This document shows positions 47,237 through 55,723 of a stretch of DNA of 64,000 bases, piece after piece. This stretch comes from Phycisphaerales bacterium UBA2421. GTDB lineage: Bacteria > Planctomycetota > Phycisphaerae > Tepidisphaerales > Tepidisphaeraceae. Position numbers and translations under genes: made by a program. Positions within the stretch are counted from its first letter, which is position 1. Each line of letters opens with the position of its first letter. Below the pieces are notes generated by a model, which worked only from the letters and a program-made list of their open reading frames with translations, was not told the origin of the DNA and did no database searches. The stretch spans positions 16,605-80,604 of the forward strand of contig DDRH01000062.1 in the NCBI GenBank assembly GCA_002343075.1. Direction: 5' to 3'.

Positions 47237-50200
47237 ATGGGTGTTGACCAGCAAGGCTCCACGACGCAACCGGGGACGCGGCATCCCGTCGAGCGGACGG
47301 TCGCGGCGGCGGGGGCTGAATCCCAGCCGCTGAGCACTCCGATTCACCCTCGGCAGCAGGTTAGCGCGCATTTGCTCGTTGCCGAGGAGCATTTTGCATG
47401 CAGTACGCTAGTCGCCGACGCGATGCGTGTTCGTATCCTGCCTAGCGGGTGTGTTTATAGTATCGAGCATGGAACGGGCCAGCACGCCATCCAGCTCAAC
47501 CAGGTGCTCGCCAGCCCCACATCAGGGGGTATTGCGCGTCTTTTCCTTCGCGATCTCGGCGGCGAGACCATTGTTGCCCAGTCGATCGTTGGTCCGGGCA
47601 GCCGTGCGATGCTTCGGGCATGCGCCGACAGCTTCGAGTGGACTGGCGGGCATGACGGGCTTCGGTTTCGAGCGATTTTTTCGCTTCAGCCAGACGGCGC
47701 GGCTTGGACGATGCGGGTTGAGGTCGAGAACACGGGCCTTCGACCCAGGCACATCGATTTTGTCCAGCTACAAGACGTTGCGCTCGCATCCCGTTCTCAG
47801 GCGCGTAACAACGAGCTATATAACTCTCAGTATCTTGATCACGCGTCCCTGGCACATGACCGCGTTGGCTGGATCGTAATGACACGTCAAAACCTCCCAC
47901 AGGCCGGGGGGAGCCATCCGTGGCTGGCGCAGGGGTGTTATCCTTCAGCCGACGGGTTTGTCACAGATGGTTCTGACTTCTTTGGTGTGGGCCATCGCGC
48001 ACCGGGAGTGCCCGAGGCGCTGTCGCGCGCGGTCATCGGTACGGCGGTGCGACAACACGAAACCGCATACATTGGTATCCAATCCGCTGAGTTGGTGCTT
48101 CAACCCGGCGAGAATGGTAGGGTGGTGTTCTTTTCACTTTTCAAACCCGACCATCCCGCCGCATCGTCGCGCGACGATCTGACACTCGTTGATCAACTCG
48201 TGCAGCAGCTCGACGTCGAGCCACAGCGCTTTGCGCATGATTTCGCTCAAGCCAACGAGAGTGATGCAGGCCCGTCCCGCAACGCGTTCTCGACTGCGAC
48301 GGCATTCGCGTCCTCGGATCTATCCACCGCGGCCATCAATCGCCTTTATCCGATGCCGCGCCGGCATGAAGAGTGCGTTAGAGGAGAGTTGCATTCCTTT
48401 TTTTGCGGAGACACTGCCCGGCACGTTGTGCTTCGAGCCAAGGAGTGCTCTGTCCAGCGGCCACACGGACATATCGTGCGATCCGGGCAGGGTTTTCTTC
48501 CCGGAGCGCCGCTGCTCTCAGTTGCATGTTACGCCGCGGGAGTCTTCGGATCGCAGATTACCTTCGGCAATTCCGTACTCGCGAAGTTTACGTCGGCTGT
48601 TCGCGATCCCTTGAACCTCGTGCGCAGCAGCGGGCTACGAATCTTCGTGCGGAACGCTGATCATGAGCCATGGCAGATACTCGCGGTTCCGTCGGCGTTT
48701 GAGATGGTGACCGACGGGTGCCGATGGGTCTACCGCGATGAGACAAATGAGATCATTGTGTCGCTGGCAGCGTCAGTCGATGCTCCGCGGCTGGAGTATG
48801 GTGTCTCGTCGATCCTGCCCGTGCAGTTGCTCGTCTCAGCCGAGATCGCCGCCGGGCCGAACGAGTATGACCATGCGGCGACGGTCAAGGTCGATGCGGC
48901 GCGCGGTGTGCTGTCAGTACACCCGTCGGCTGATGCGCTAATTGGCGCGCGCCAGCCGGGACTGAGCCTTGAATTCAGGGCCTTTAACCCGGCAGATCTG
49001 GTCGCGCTCGGAGGAGATGAACTGCTATTCGATGACCGCCGCCCCCGCGGATTACCCTACATTGCATTTCAGACGCGCGCGATAAAGTCATTCGCTCTTG
49101 AAGTGACTGGTGAAGATGCGGCCGAATCGGCGGAGCCCGCGGGACGACGAGCCAGGACGATCGATCGGGATCGTCCCGTTTTCTCGATCGACGAGTTCGT
49201 GTGCCGGGTACAGTTGGCGATTCCAGGTTCGCCCCACGCAGCCACGCTGCAGGACACACTCCGGTGGTTCGGTCGTGATGCCTTGGTTCACCTCAGCACG
49301 CCGCGCGGACTCGAACAAGCCAACGGCGGCGCGTGGGGCGTCCGCGATGTGTGCCAGGGGCCGATGGAGTTTCTGCTCAGCTATGGCCACAACGAGGTCG
49401 CTGCGGGCATCCTCCTGAAGCTCTTCTCCCAGCAATATGCCCGGCGGCACGACTGGCCGCAGTGGTTTATGTTTGCGCCCTATCAAGATATTCAATCTAC
49501 GCACTGTCACGGCGACGTGCTCATCTGGCCCTTGAAGGCGCTTTGCGATTACCTCGAGCAAACCAACGACGGGGATCTGCTGAATAGTCGGGTGCCCTAC
49601 ACCGACGACGAGACATTTACCTCTACTGTGTCGCAGGAGTCGATCCTTCATCACGTTGATCGGGTCATCCAGAAAATGGTCCGAGATTTTGTGCCCGGCG
49701 TTTCATTACCAAAGTTTGGCGACGGCGACTGGGACGATTCGCTGCAGCCCGCCGATGCCCGTCTGCGCGACGGTATGGTTAGTGCCTGGACCACCGAGTT
49801 GATGTATCAGACCCTGCGCCGGTATGCGGTGGCGCTGGCACACTTTGGGCACGGCGAGCGCGCCGCACGCGTTGACACCCTCGCCAGCCGGATCGCTGAC
49901 GATTTCCAGACCTTGCTCATGCCAGGGGGTACAGTTGCCGGGTTTGCGGTGTTCAACGATACCGCCGGGACTGAATATCTCCTCCATCCGCTCGACCGGC
50001 GCACCGGATTGCGCTACCGGCTCTTGCCAATGACGCGCGGCATCATCAGCAATATCTTTTCGCCCGCGCAGGCTGAGCGGCATCTCCAGCTAATTCGTGA
50101 ACATCTTCTGTATCCCGACGGCGCAAGGCTCATGGATCGACCGACGGCGTACGTCGGTGGACGCGAGACGGTGTTCCGCAGGGCCGAGTCGGCGGCGTTC

Positions 50201-50803
50201 TTTGGGCGTGAGATCGGGCTTCAGTATGTGCACGCGCACCTCCGGTATGCCGAGGCCATGGCAGTCCTTGGCCGGGCAGATGATCTGCTTCGCGCGCTGC
50301 TCGTGGTCAATCCCATCGCTGTGACCGACGTGGTACCCAACGCGCGGGCCCGGCAACGCAACTGTTTCTTCAGCTCTTCCGACGCGGCATTTTCTGATCG
50401 CACACACGCCTCCCGTGATTATCAGAAGCTCCGCACCGGCGAAATCTCTGTCGATGGAGGCTGGCGCATTTATTCCAGCGGGCCGGGGATTTACACAAAC
50501 CTCGTCATTCGCCACCTGTTTGGGCTGCGACGTTACTTTGATTGGGTCGAGCTTGATCCGGTTCTTCCGACTGAGTTTGACGGGGCCGAGTGTGTGCTCA
50601 CGCAGAATGGTCGGCGGGTGAGGTACCGGTTTTCGTGCAAACTGGGCCGGACAGGTCCGAAGCACGTCCGCATCAACGGAATCACGGTCCGCCCGACTCA
50701 GCACGCCGCCAACCCCTATCGCCATGGCGGCTTTCGTTTTCCGGTGAATGAGTTTGAAGCGATGCTCTCACTGGAAGACAACATGGTTGAGATTGACCTT
50801 TGA
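47237..50803 (+). CDS. GH94-family phosphorylase, resembling 1,2-beta-oligoglucan phosphorylase
   Basis: A 1188-residue cytoplasmic sugar phosphorylase. The N-terminal 480 residues are beta-rich (GH94 N domains). The catalytic barrel begins near 690, with GAWGVRDVCQGPMEFLL, then DWPQWFMF, HGDVLIWPLKAL and FGDGDWDDSL; the Asp in the last segment, near residue 830, is the GH94 general acid. Length and these segments resemble 1,2-beta-oligoglucan phosphorylases more than the 800-residue cellobiose phosphorylases. It would cleave a beta-glucan with phosphate to give a sugar 1-phosphate. There is no signal peptide, so a transporter elsewhere must bring the substrate in. The ATG at 47237 has no good ribosome site; the start is not certain. 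Confidence 0.85.
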   Translation: MGVDQQGSTTQPGTRHPVERTVAAAGAESQPLSTPIHPRQQVSAHLLVAEEHFACSTLVADAMRVRILPSGCVYSIEHGTGQHAIQLNQVLASPTSGGIARLFLRDLGGETIVAQSIVGPGSRAMLRACADSFEWTGGHDGLRFRAIFSLQPDGAAWTMRVEVENTGLRPRHIDFVQLQDVALASRSQARNNELYNSQYLDHASLAHDRVGWIVMTRQNLPQAGGSHPWLAQGCYPSADGFVTDGSDFFGVGHRAPGVPEALSRAVIGTAVRQHETAYIGIQSAELVLQPGENGRVVFFSLFKPDHPAASSRDDLTLVDQLVQQLDVEPQRFAHDFAQANESDAGPSRNAFSTATAFASSDLSTAAINRLYPMPRRHEECVRGELHSFFCGDTARHVVLRAKECSVQRPHGHIVRSGQGFLPGAPLLSVACYAAGVFGSQITFGNSVLAKFTSAVRDPLNLVRSSGLRIFVRNADHEPWQILAVPSAFEMVTDGCRWVYRDETNEIIVSLAASVDAPRLEYGVSSILPVQLLVSAEIAAGPNEYDHAATVKVDAARGVLSVHPSADALIGARQPGLSLEFRAFNPADLVALGGDELLFDDRRPRGLPYIAFQTRAIKSFALEVTGEDAAESAEPAGRRARTIDRDRPVFSIDEFVCRVQLAIPGSPHAATLQDTLRWFGRDALVHLSTPRGLEQANGGAWGVRDVCQGPMEFLLSYGHNEVAAGILLKLFSQQYARRHDWPQWFMFAPYQDIQSTHCHGDVLIWPLKALCDYLEQTNDGDLLNSRVPYTDDETFTSTVSQESILHHVDRVIQKMVRDFVPGVSLPKFGDGDWDDSLQPADARLRDGMVSAWTTELMYQTLRRYAVALAHFGHGERAARVDTLASRIADDFQTLLMPGGTVAGFAVFNDTAGTEYLLHPLDRRTGLRYRLLPMTRGIISNIFSPAQAERHLQLIREHLLYPDGARLMDRPTAYVGGRETVFRRAESAAFFGREIGLQYVHAHLRYAEAMAVLGRADDLLRALLVVNPIAVTDVVPNARARQRNCFFSSSDAAFSDRTHASRDYQKLRTGEISVDGGWRIYSSGPGIYTNLVIRHLFGLRRYFDWVELDPVLPTEFDGAECVLTQNGRRVRYRFSCKLGRTGPKHVRINGITVRPTQHAANPYRHGGFRFPVNEFEAMLSLEDNMVEIDL

Positions 50804-50905
50804 CCAACCCAAGTAGACCGCCTGAAAGCCCGCTGCTGCTGCGCGCGGGCGAATCTTGCGCGCTCCGGACATTTTCCTTGACCTGATTGCCTGAAATCTA
50901 GATAC

Positions 50906-50919
50906 TGTAACCGCTTACA
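50906..50919 (+). promoter_or_regulatory. LacI-family operator upstream of the regulator gene
   Basis: tgtaaccgcttaca fits the tgnaancgntnnca pattern of LacI/GalR operators fully and its arms tgtaa/ttaca are perfectly inverted. It ends 10 bases before the regulator's start codon, so the regulator very likely represses itself. Confidence 0.82.
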
Positions 50920-50929
50920 AGGTTTTTCA

Positions 50930-51976
50930 TTGCCAACAATGCCGCAAGCGGTTAATTCCAATGGCGTGAGCAAGCTTCAACCCACGTTGTATGACGTGAG
51001 CCGGATGTCTGGTGTCTCGTCGGCCACTGTTTCGCGCGTCTTCAGTGGTAAAGCCCGGGTGAGTGAGCATGTCCGGAAGCGCGTGCTCGAGGCCGCCAAG
51101 CGGCTTTCCTATGAACCGAGCCATGCCGCACGCGCGCTGGCAGGGCGTAAGACACATACACTGGGCGCGATTTTCCCTGAGATTGCCAGTGGGTTCTACG
51201 CCGATGTGCTTGCGGGAATCGACGAAGTCGCTGCAGAGCGCGGGTTTGATGTACTCGCCTCTTTTGTGGGCAAGCGACGGAGCCGGCCAGAGTTGGTCAA
51301 CCGTCTCCTGCGGCAGGGCCGGGTCGATGCAATGCTTCTGCTCAACCTGGATGATACCTTCGATCTGAAGCCTGACATCTACGACCACCTGCCCATCATC
51401 CTGATCGACCACGAAATGCCCGATAGCAAGCTACCCGTAGTGGGGATGGATAATGTCGGCGGGGCGGAAGCGATGATTGAACATCTTTTTGAGCAAGGCC
51501 ACCGCCGCATCGCGCTGCTTAGCGGGCCAGCGGGCAATTACGACTCTGACCAGCGGCTTCTCGGCTGCCGTCGCGCCTTTTCTCGCCTCGGACTGTCGCT
51601 CGACGAGAGTTTTATCCGCAACGGAGCATTCACCCTCGCCAGCGGGCAGAAAGCGGCCCGGGAGTTTCTCGATGGGAAGCGCCCTCTGCCAGAAGCGATT
51701 TTCTGCCTTAATGACGCGATGGCTATCGGCCTGATGAGCGAACTGCAGCGAGCCGGCATCCGCGTGCCTGGCGATGTTGCGGTCGCAGGCTACGACAACG
51801 TCGAAGCTGCCGAGCATCTTTCGCTTACCAGCGTTGCCTGCCCGATGCGCCTGATGGGGCAGATGGCCGCCCGGTTTGCTATTGACTTGATCACTGAGAA
51901 CGAACGTCCGGAGACGCACCGGCTGCAGGTGAGGCTTGTGGTGCGGAACTCCTCGGGGCGCAAGAGCGGGAACTAA
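50930..51976 (+). CDS. LacI-family transcriptional regulator
   Basis: A 348-residue repressor. The helix-turn-helix and hinge are near the N-terminus (TLYDVSRMSGVSSATVSRVFSG, about 19-40, then AARALAGRKTHTLG). The rest is a periplasmic-binding-protein-like sensor domain with VDAMLLLN, GHRRIALLSG and IFCLNDAMAIGLM. The TTG at 50930 has AAGG 7 bases before it; ATG at 50939 is the alternative. It lies 126 bases after the GH94 gene on the same strand, and both carry the same operator. The sensed sugar is probably a glucan or its phosphorolysis product; that is inference. Confidence 0.93.
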   Translation: MPTMPQAVNSNGVSKLQPTLYDVSRMSGVSSATVSRVFSGKARVSEHVRKRVLEAAKRLSYEPSHAARALAGRKTHTLGAIFPEIASGFYADVLAGIDEVAAERGFDVLASFVGKRRSRPELVNRLLRQGRVDAMLLLNLDDTFDLKPDIYDHLPIILIDHEMPDSKLPVVGMDNVGGAEAMIEHLFEQGHRRIALLSGPAGNYDSDQRLLGCRRAFSRLGLSLDESFIRNGAFTLASGQKAAREFLDGKRPLPEAIFCLNDAMAIGLMSELQRAGIRVPGDVAVAGYDNVEAAEHLSLTSVACPMRLMGQMAARFAIDLITENERPETHRLQVRLVVRNSSGRKSGN

Positions 51977-52010
51977 CGGCAGTCCTTCGGGCCAGAGTCT
52001 CGATGACGCA

Positions 52011-52328
52011 TCAACAAAACTCCGCCCCGATCTCAAACAGGCCGTTGCTATCTTCCCTGCAGGAGACGATCCGCACTTCGCTCATCATTCGCTGCTCGCC
52101 GATACCAATCTCAACGATGTATGTTGCGCTGACAACCAGTGGATTGGGCGAGCTGAACGCCACGCCGTGACGGCTGAGGTTCACGCTCGTGACTTCGTGG
52201 AGGCGTGCGTTTTCCGCTGAGCGAATGAAAGATTCCACGATCATCCCCTTCCGCGAGCTGCGCCGGCGCTCCCGGCCTGTGGTGGATGCTTCCCTGGGAC
52301 TGCCTACCGTGACGGTTTCCAAGCTCAT
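52011..52328 (-). CDS. PilZ-domain protein (first)
   Basis: A 105-residue protein that is almost entirely one PilZ domain, the receptor fold for cyclic di-GMP. The RERRRSSRK segment (residues about 20-28) supplies the RxxxR-like motif, and the second motif is VNLSRHGVAF (D/NxSxxG). The ATG at 52328 was chosen because the upstream frame is Arg/Ser-rich and unlike a domain. No output domain is present. It converges with the LacI gene and follows the TatD-type gene on the same strand. Binding of cyclic di-GMP is family knowledge and untested here. Confidence 0.8.
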   Translation of the reverse strand: MSLETVTVGSPREASTTGRERRRSSRKGMIVESFIRSAENARLHEVTSVNLSRHGVAFSSPNPLVVSATYIVEIGIGEQRMMSEVRIVSCREDSNGLFEIGAEFC

Positions 52329-52396
52329 GCCCTGAGATCGACCATCCGGGGAAGCTCGTTGACCTCGAGATCGGTTATCGGGGCGTCGATCAGGCG

Positions 52397-53242
52397 CTAT
52401 CGAGCCCGGTTTGTGTTGGCTGGTTCGGATGTATCGATTACCCGGTGTTTCCACTTGGGATTCTGTCCAAAGAAGCGGCAGGGGTTATTGTAGAAGACCT
52501 CTATTGCCTCTTGAGTCGTGTGCCCACGGGCGCGGAACTCGCGGCAGGTGTCGGTGAGCATGTGCGGTCCCGATTCACCCCAATCGCTGGCTGAGTTGAC
52601 GCAGATCATCTGGGTGCCAAACTCTTCAAGAATGTCGCACCCTCGTTGCGGTGTCACCTTGGTTACAGGGTAGACGGTCAGTCCGGCCCAAAACCCATGA
52701 TCGCGCGCCATGCGAATCGTGTGCTCTTCGCAATGATCGATCAGAACCCGCTCCGGGCGAATGCGGCGGTCATTTTTTAACACGTCGCAGATAATCGCAG
52801 TGCCCTTGTGCTTGTCGTGAAGGTGGGGCGTGTGAATGAGAATCAGTTGGTCGTGCGTCGCAGCAATCTCCACCTGTTCTTCAAAGATGGTAATCTCGTT
52901 TCGCGTGTTCTTGTTCAGACCGATCTCGCCGATACCCAAGACGGTCGGCTGGCCCAGGAGCGGCGGGATGAGCTTGATTACCTCCCGTCCCAATTCCACA
53001 TTCTCGGCTTCCTTGGCGTTGATGCATAGCCAGCAATAGTGATCGATGCCGTACTTCGCGGCACGTTTCGGTTCGATGTCTACCAAATGCCGAAAGTAGT
53101 CGCCGAAGCTAGCGGCACAGGAGCGGTCATATCCGGCCCAAAATGCAGGTTCGCTCACCGCCACTACTCCGGCACGGCTCATGTAAATGTAGTCATCAGT
53201 TGTGCGGCTGACGCAGTGAATGTGTGGGTCGATGTATTGCAT
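52397..53242 (-). CDS. TatD-type metal-dependent hydrolase
   Basis: A 281-residue TIM-barrel hydrolase of the TatD/amidohydrolase superfamily. Metal ligands are DPHIHC (HxH) at the start, GEIGLN (Glu), ILIHTPHLHD and LIDHCEEH (His), and VNSASDWGES (Asp). The opening MQYIDPHIHCVSRTTDDY resembles the TatD-like members found in ebo clusters, but no other ebo gene is here. It starts 39 bases after a small protein gene on the same strand, which is probably its partner. Substrate unknown. Confidence 0.85.
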   Translation of the reverse strand: MQYIDPHIHCVSRTTDDYIYMSRAGVVAVSEPAFWAGYDRSCAASFGDYFRHLVDIEPKRAAKYGIDHYCWLCINAKEAENVELGREVIKLIPPLLGQPTVLGIGEIGLNKNTRNEITIFEEQVEIAATHDQLILIHTPHLHDKHKGTAIICDVLKNDRRIRPERVLIDHCEEHTIRMARDHGFWAGLTVYPVTKVTPQRGCDILEEFGTQMICVNSASDWGESGPHMLTDTCREFRARGHTTQEAIEVFYNNPCRFFGQNPKWKHRVIDTSEPANTNRAR

Positions 53243-53281
53243 GATCGGATCTTGATCGGTGTCCGCGGGGCCGCCGGGATG

Positions 53282-53518
53282 CTATCTTTCGGGTGGGGCC
53301 GATGTGTCGGAGAGTATCATCTGCACTTTGGCGGCACGATTTTCGGTGTCATGCGTCAGCACCTCCAGGCACTGCTTGAGTGCGGTAAGACGGGGGTCGG
53401 CCATTGCCGCCTCGCCGCCGGGCGCGCGGGCGATACGGTCAAGGTCGGCGGCGAGGGAGAGGGCGCGCCATCGCATCTCCTGAAAATAGGTGTCGAGCGT
53501 TTCGGTTGCAGTTCGCAT
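53282..53518 (-). CDS. Small helical protein upstream of the TatD-type gene
   Basis: A 78-residue acidic, helical protein (ETLDTYFQEMRWRALSLAADLDR, then GGEAAMADPRLTALKQCLEV). No signal peptide, Cys cluster or known domain. It lies 39 bases upstream of the TatD-type gene on the same strand. It is divergent from xseA, so XseB was considered and rejected: the sequence does not fit. I recall similar small proteins beside TatD-like hydrolases, but cannot name the family. Confidence 0.65.
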   Translation of the reverse strand: MRTATETLDTYFQEMRWRALSLAADLDRIARAPGGEAAMADPRLTALKQCLEVLTHDTENRAAKVQMILSDTSAPPER

Positions 53519-53605
53519 GGTCCAGTTCAATTGTAGGAGGCAGACGTTGTTTCCTTTCAGAATATCGGCAATCTGAAGGGCCGGGCGTATACTTGTGCAA
53601 AACTT

Positions 53606-55015
53606 ATGACACAGGGCAGCTTCTTTGAGTTTCGCGAGCAACTTGTCAAGGCCGGCCAGAAGGCACCGCTGAAGGCGGACGATGCGCAAGCCATTACTGT
53701 AAAAGAGCTTACGAGCCGGATCGAGGCGGCACTGCGAACGGGTGTCCCCGCGAATCTGACGGTTCGAGGCGAGGTGAGCAACTTCAATCATCACCGATCC
53801 AGTGGGCATTTTTACTTTACCCTGAAGGATGCGTCAGCTTGCATCGATTGCGTGATGTTCCGAAACGACGCGGCGAGGCTCAAGTTCACGCCCGCCGACG
53901 GACTGGAAGTGCTCGCGACCGGCAGCGTGAAGGTCTATGCACAGCGGGGTAGATATCAGCTCTACGTCGCGTCGATAGCGCCACTCGGGCAGGGTGCGCT
54001 CGAACTTGCGTTCAAGCAGTTGAAGGATCGCCTGGAGAGTGAGGGGCTTTTCAACACTGAAGCGAAGAAGCCGCTTCCCGCTTACCCAATGCGAGTTGCC
54101 CTGATTACCGGGCGTGAGACTGCAGCACTGCACGACATGCTCAAGGTGCTGGCCAGATTTCCTTTCGTAAAAGTCTCTCTGTTGCCCGTACTCGTGCAGG
54201 GCGAAGGTGCTGCGGCGCAGATTTGTGCGGCGATCCGGACCGTCAATCGTGCTGATTCGGCAGATATTCTCATTGTGGCACGTGGCGGGGGGGCGCTGGA
54301 GGATCTCTGGGCGTTCAATGAGGAACCGGTGGCGAGGGCGATTGCTGCCAGCAACGTGCCTGTCATCACGGGGATCGGGCACGAGGTGGATGTATCGATC
54401 GCCGACCTCGTCGCCGATTATCATGCGCATACCCCGACAGAAGCGGCGCAGGTCGCGATGGCACGGTGGCGCAACGCTGACGATGCGGTTGATGCGTTAG
54501 CAAATCGATTGCGGCGCGCTCTGGTGCAGCAGGCGAGCGGGGCGTGGCAGCGGCTGCGCGCGGTTGCGGGCCATGAGATGTTTCGTCGCCCCGCGGACAT
54601 GGTTGACCAACGCCGGCTGTGGCTCGATGACCACCAGCGGCGTCTGGTGGCAGCACTCGACGATCGCGCGCGCACCGCGCGCGACATGCTCAATGATGCC
54701 GCGACGCAATTTGCGCAGAATCATCCTCGGCACCGTGTGGCCATGGCCATTCAGCAACTGGCGCAGTCGCAGGTGCGGATGACGCGCGCGATCCGGTCGA
54801 CCGTGTTAGTCCGCGAGCAGCGACTTCTGGCCGCGGGGTTGCACCTGCGGTCCGTGTCGCCGCAAGCAACCATGGCGCGCGGTTATTCGATCACAACTAG
54901 GGAGGATGGCGAGGTTGTTCGAACTGCGAGCGATTTGAGAGCAGGGCAGGTGATCGTGACGAGTTTCGCCGATGGCCGGGTGAAGTCGAAGGTGAGCGAG
55001 CGTCCGGCAGATTGA
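53606..55015 (+). CDS. xseA: Exodeoxyribonuclease VII large subunit
   Basis: A 469-residue XseA, which with XseB degrades single-stranded DNA in the cytoplasm. The N-terminal OB fold has LTVRGEVSNFNHHRSSGHFYFTLKD in sense, about residues 52-75. The catalytic domain has MRVALITGRETAALHD, ILIVARGGGALEDLWAFNEE and the PVITGIGHEVDVSIADLVADY strand, all typical. A helical coiled-coil tail follows. XseB is not next to it. It converges with queD across 47 bases. Confidence 0.96.
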   Translation: MTQGSFFEFREQLVKAGQKAPLKADDAQAITVKELTSRIEAALRTGVPANLTVRGEVSNFNHHRSSGHFYFTLKDASACIDCVMFRNDAARLKFTPADGLEVLATGSVKVYAQRGRYQLYVASIAPLGQGALELAFKQLKDRLESEGLFNTEAKKPLPAYPMRVALITGRETAALHDMLKVLARFPFVKVSLLPVLVQGEGAAAQICAAIRTVNRADSADILIVARGGGALEDLWAFNEEPVARAIAASNVPVITGIGHEVDVSIADLVADYHAHTPTEAAQVAMARWRNADDAVDALANRLRRALVQQASGAWQRLRAVAGHEMFRRPADMVDQRRLWLDDHQRRLVAALDDRARTARDMLNDAATQFAQNHPRHRVAMAIQQLAQSQVRMTRAIRSTVLVREQRLLAAGLHLRSVSPQATMARGYSITTREDGEVVRTASDLRAGQVIVTSFADGRVKSKVSERPAD

Positions 55016-55062
55016 CCGCGAGGAGTAAGGCCGGTTCGCTGCAATCACCGCGCGGCAGCCGG

Positions 55063-55428
55063 TTATTTGCCCCCGGAGTATTCGCAGGAACTGGTGCAGG
55101 TTTCATGCACTACAATTGAACTGAGTTGTGGCAAGGCCGGCTTCAGCCGGTCAAAAATCCACTTGCTGAGCACTTCGCTGGTGGGATTTTCCAAGCCTTC
55201 GATGTCGTTCAAGTTGTAATGATCCAGCAATCGTACGATCGGTACGGCCGCGGCTTTGATGTCGCCGTAGTCAATTAGATATCCCTTGGCTGGATCCACT
55301 TCACCGGCGACGATAACGTCAAATCGGAAGGAGTGTCCGTGGAGCCGACGGCACTTGTGACCGTCCGGGAAGGTGGGCAGGTGATGCGCGGCTTCAAAGC
55401 GAAAGGTTTTGCTCAAACGCACAAACAT
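55063..55428 (-). CDS. queD: 6-carboxy-5,6,7,8-tetrahydropterin synthase QueD
   Basis: A 121-residue QueD, second step of queuosine precursor synthesis. Zinc His residues lie in FEAAHHLP and RLHGHSF; the catalytic Cys is in GHKCRRLHGH. The C-terminal ETCTSSCEYSGG carries the Glu of the family. QueA lies at 4.5 kb in the same window, not in an operon with it. The 136 bases between queD and rpmH hold nothing I can name. Confidence 0.95.
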   Translation of the reverse strand: MFVRLSKTFRFEAAHHLPTFPDGHKCRRLHGHSFRFDVIVAGEVDPAKGYLIDYGDIKAAAVPIVRLLDHYNLNDIEGLENPTSEVLSKWIFDRLKPALPQLSSIVVHETCTSSCEYSGGK

Positions 55429-55564
55429 ACGGGCCGGGAATGATACGGCACAGGTGGTGTTTCGAGAAAGCTATCGACGCTGGGGTGAGCTTGGGGGGTA
55501 CCATCCCGCCACACGCCGGGTTAGTGACGGCCTTGCGGGCGAAGTTCTGGACAGCCAAGCAAAC

Positions 55565-55699
55565 TCAGACTACCTGCACCTTGCGGCCGGCGCGGCGCTT
55601 GCGGTTGATCATGGCGCGCCCGTTGCGGGTGCGCATTCTTGCTCGAAACCCGAGTTTTCGGGCTCGCTTCACTTTGCTGATTCGGTGGGGGTAATGCAT
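55565..55699 (-). CDS. rpmH: 50S ribosomal protein L34
   Basis: A 44-codon gene. The product opens MHYPHRISKVKRARK and continues GFRARMRTRNGRAMINRKRR, the L34 core; the usual MKRTYQPSKRKR start is replaced. Arg and Lys make up almost half the protein, as expected for an rRNA-binding ribosomal protein. In most bacteria rpmH sits beside rnpA and dnaA. Here it lies 24 bases downstream of a beta-propeller gene, and no rnpA-like frame follows. The ribosome site is weak. Confidence 0.93.
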   Translation of the reverse strand: MHYPHRISKVKRARKLGFRARMRTRNGRAMINRKRRAGRKVQVV

Positions 55700-55723
55700 G
55701 GCAATGTCTCGCTTGTAAACTCT

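Noticed and set aside
53282..53518. XseB, the exonuclease VII small subunit
   Set aside because: It sits next to xseA, but on the opposite strand, and its sequence does not follow the XseB helical pattern.
55429..55564. rnpA after rpmH
   Set aside because: No frame with the RNase P protein motif (basic, with an RNR-like segment) is present in the gap or overlapping queD.
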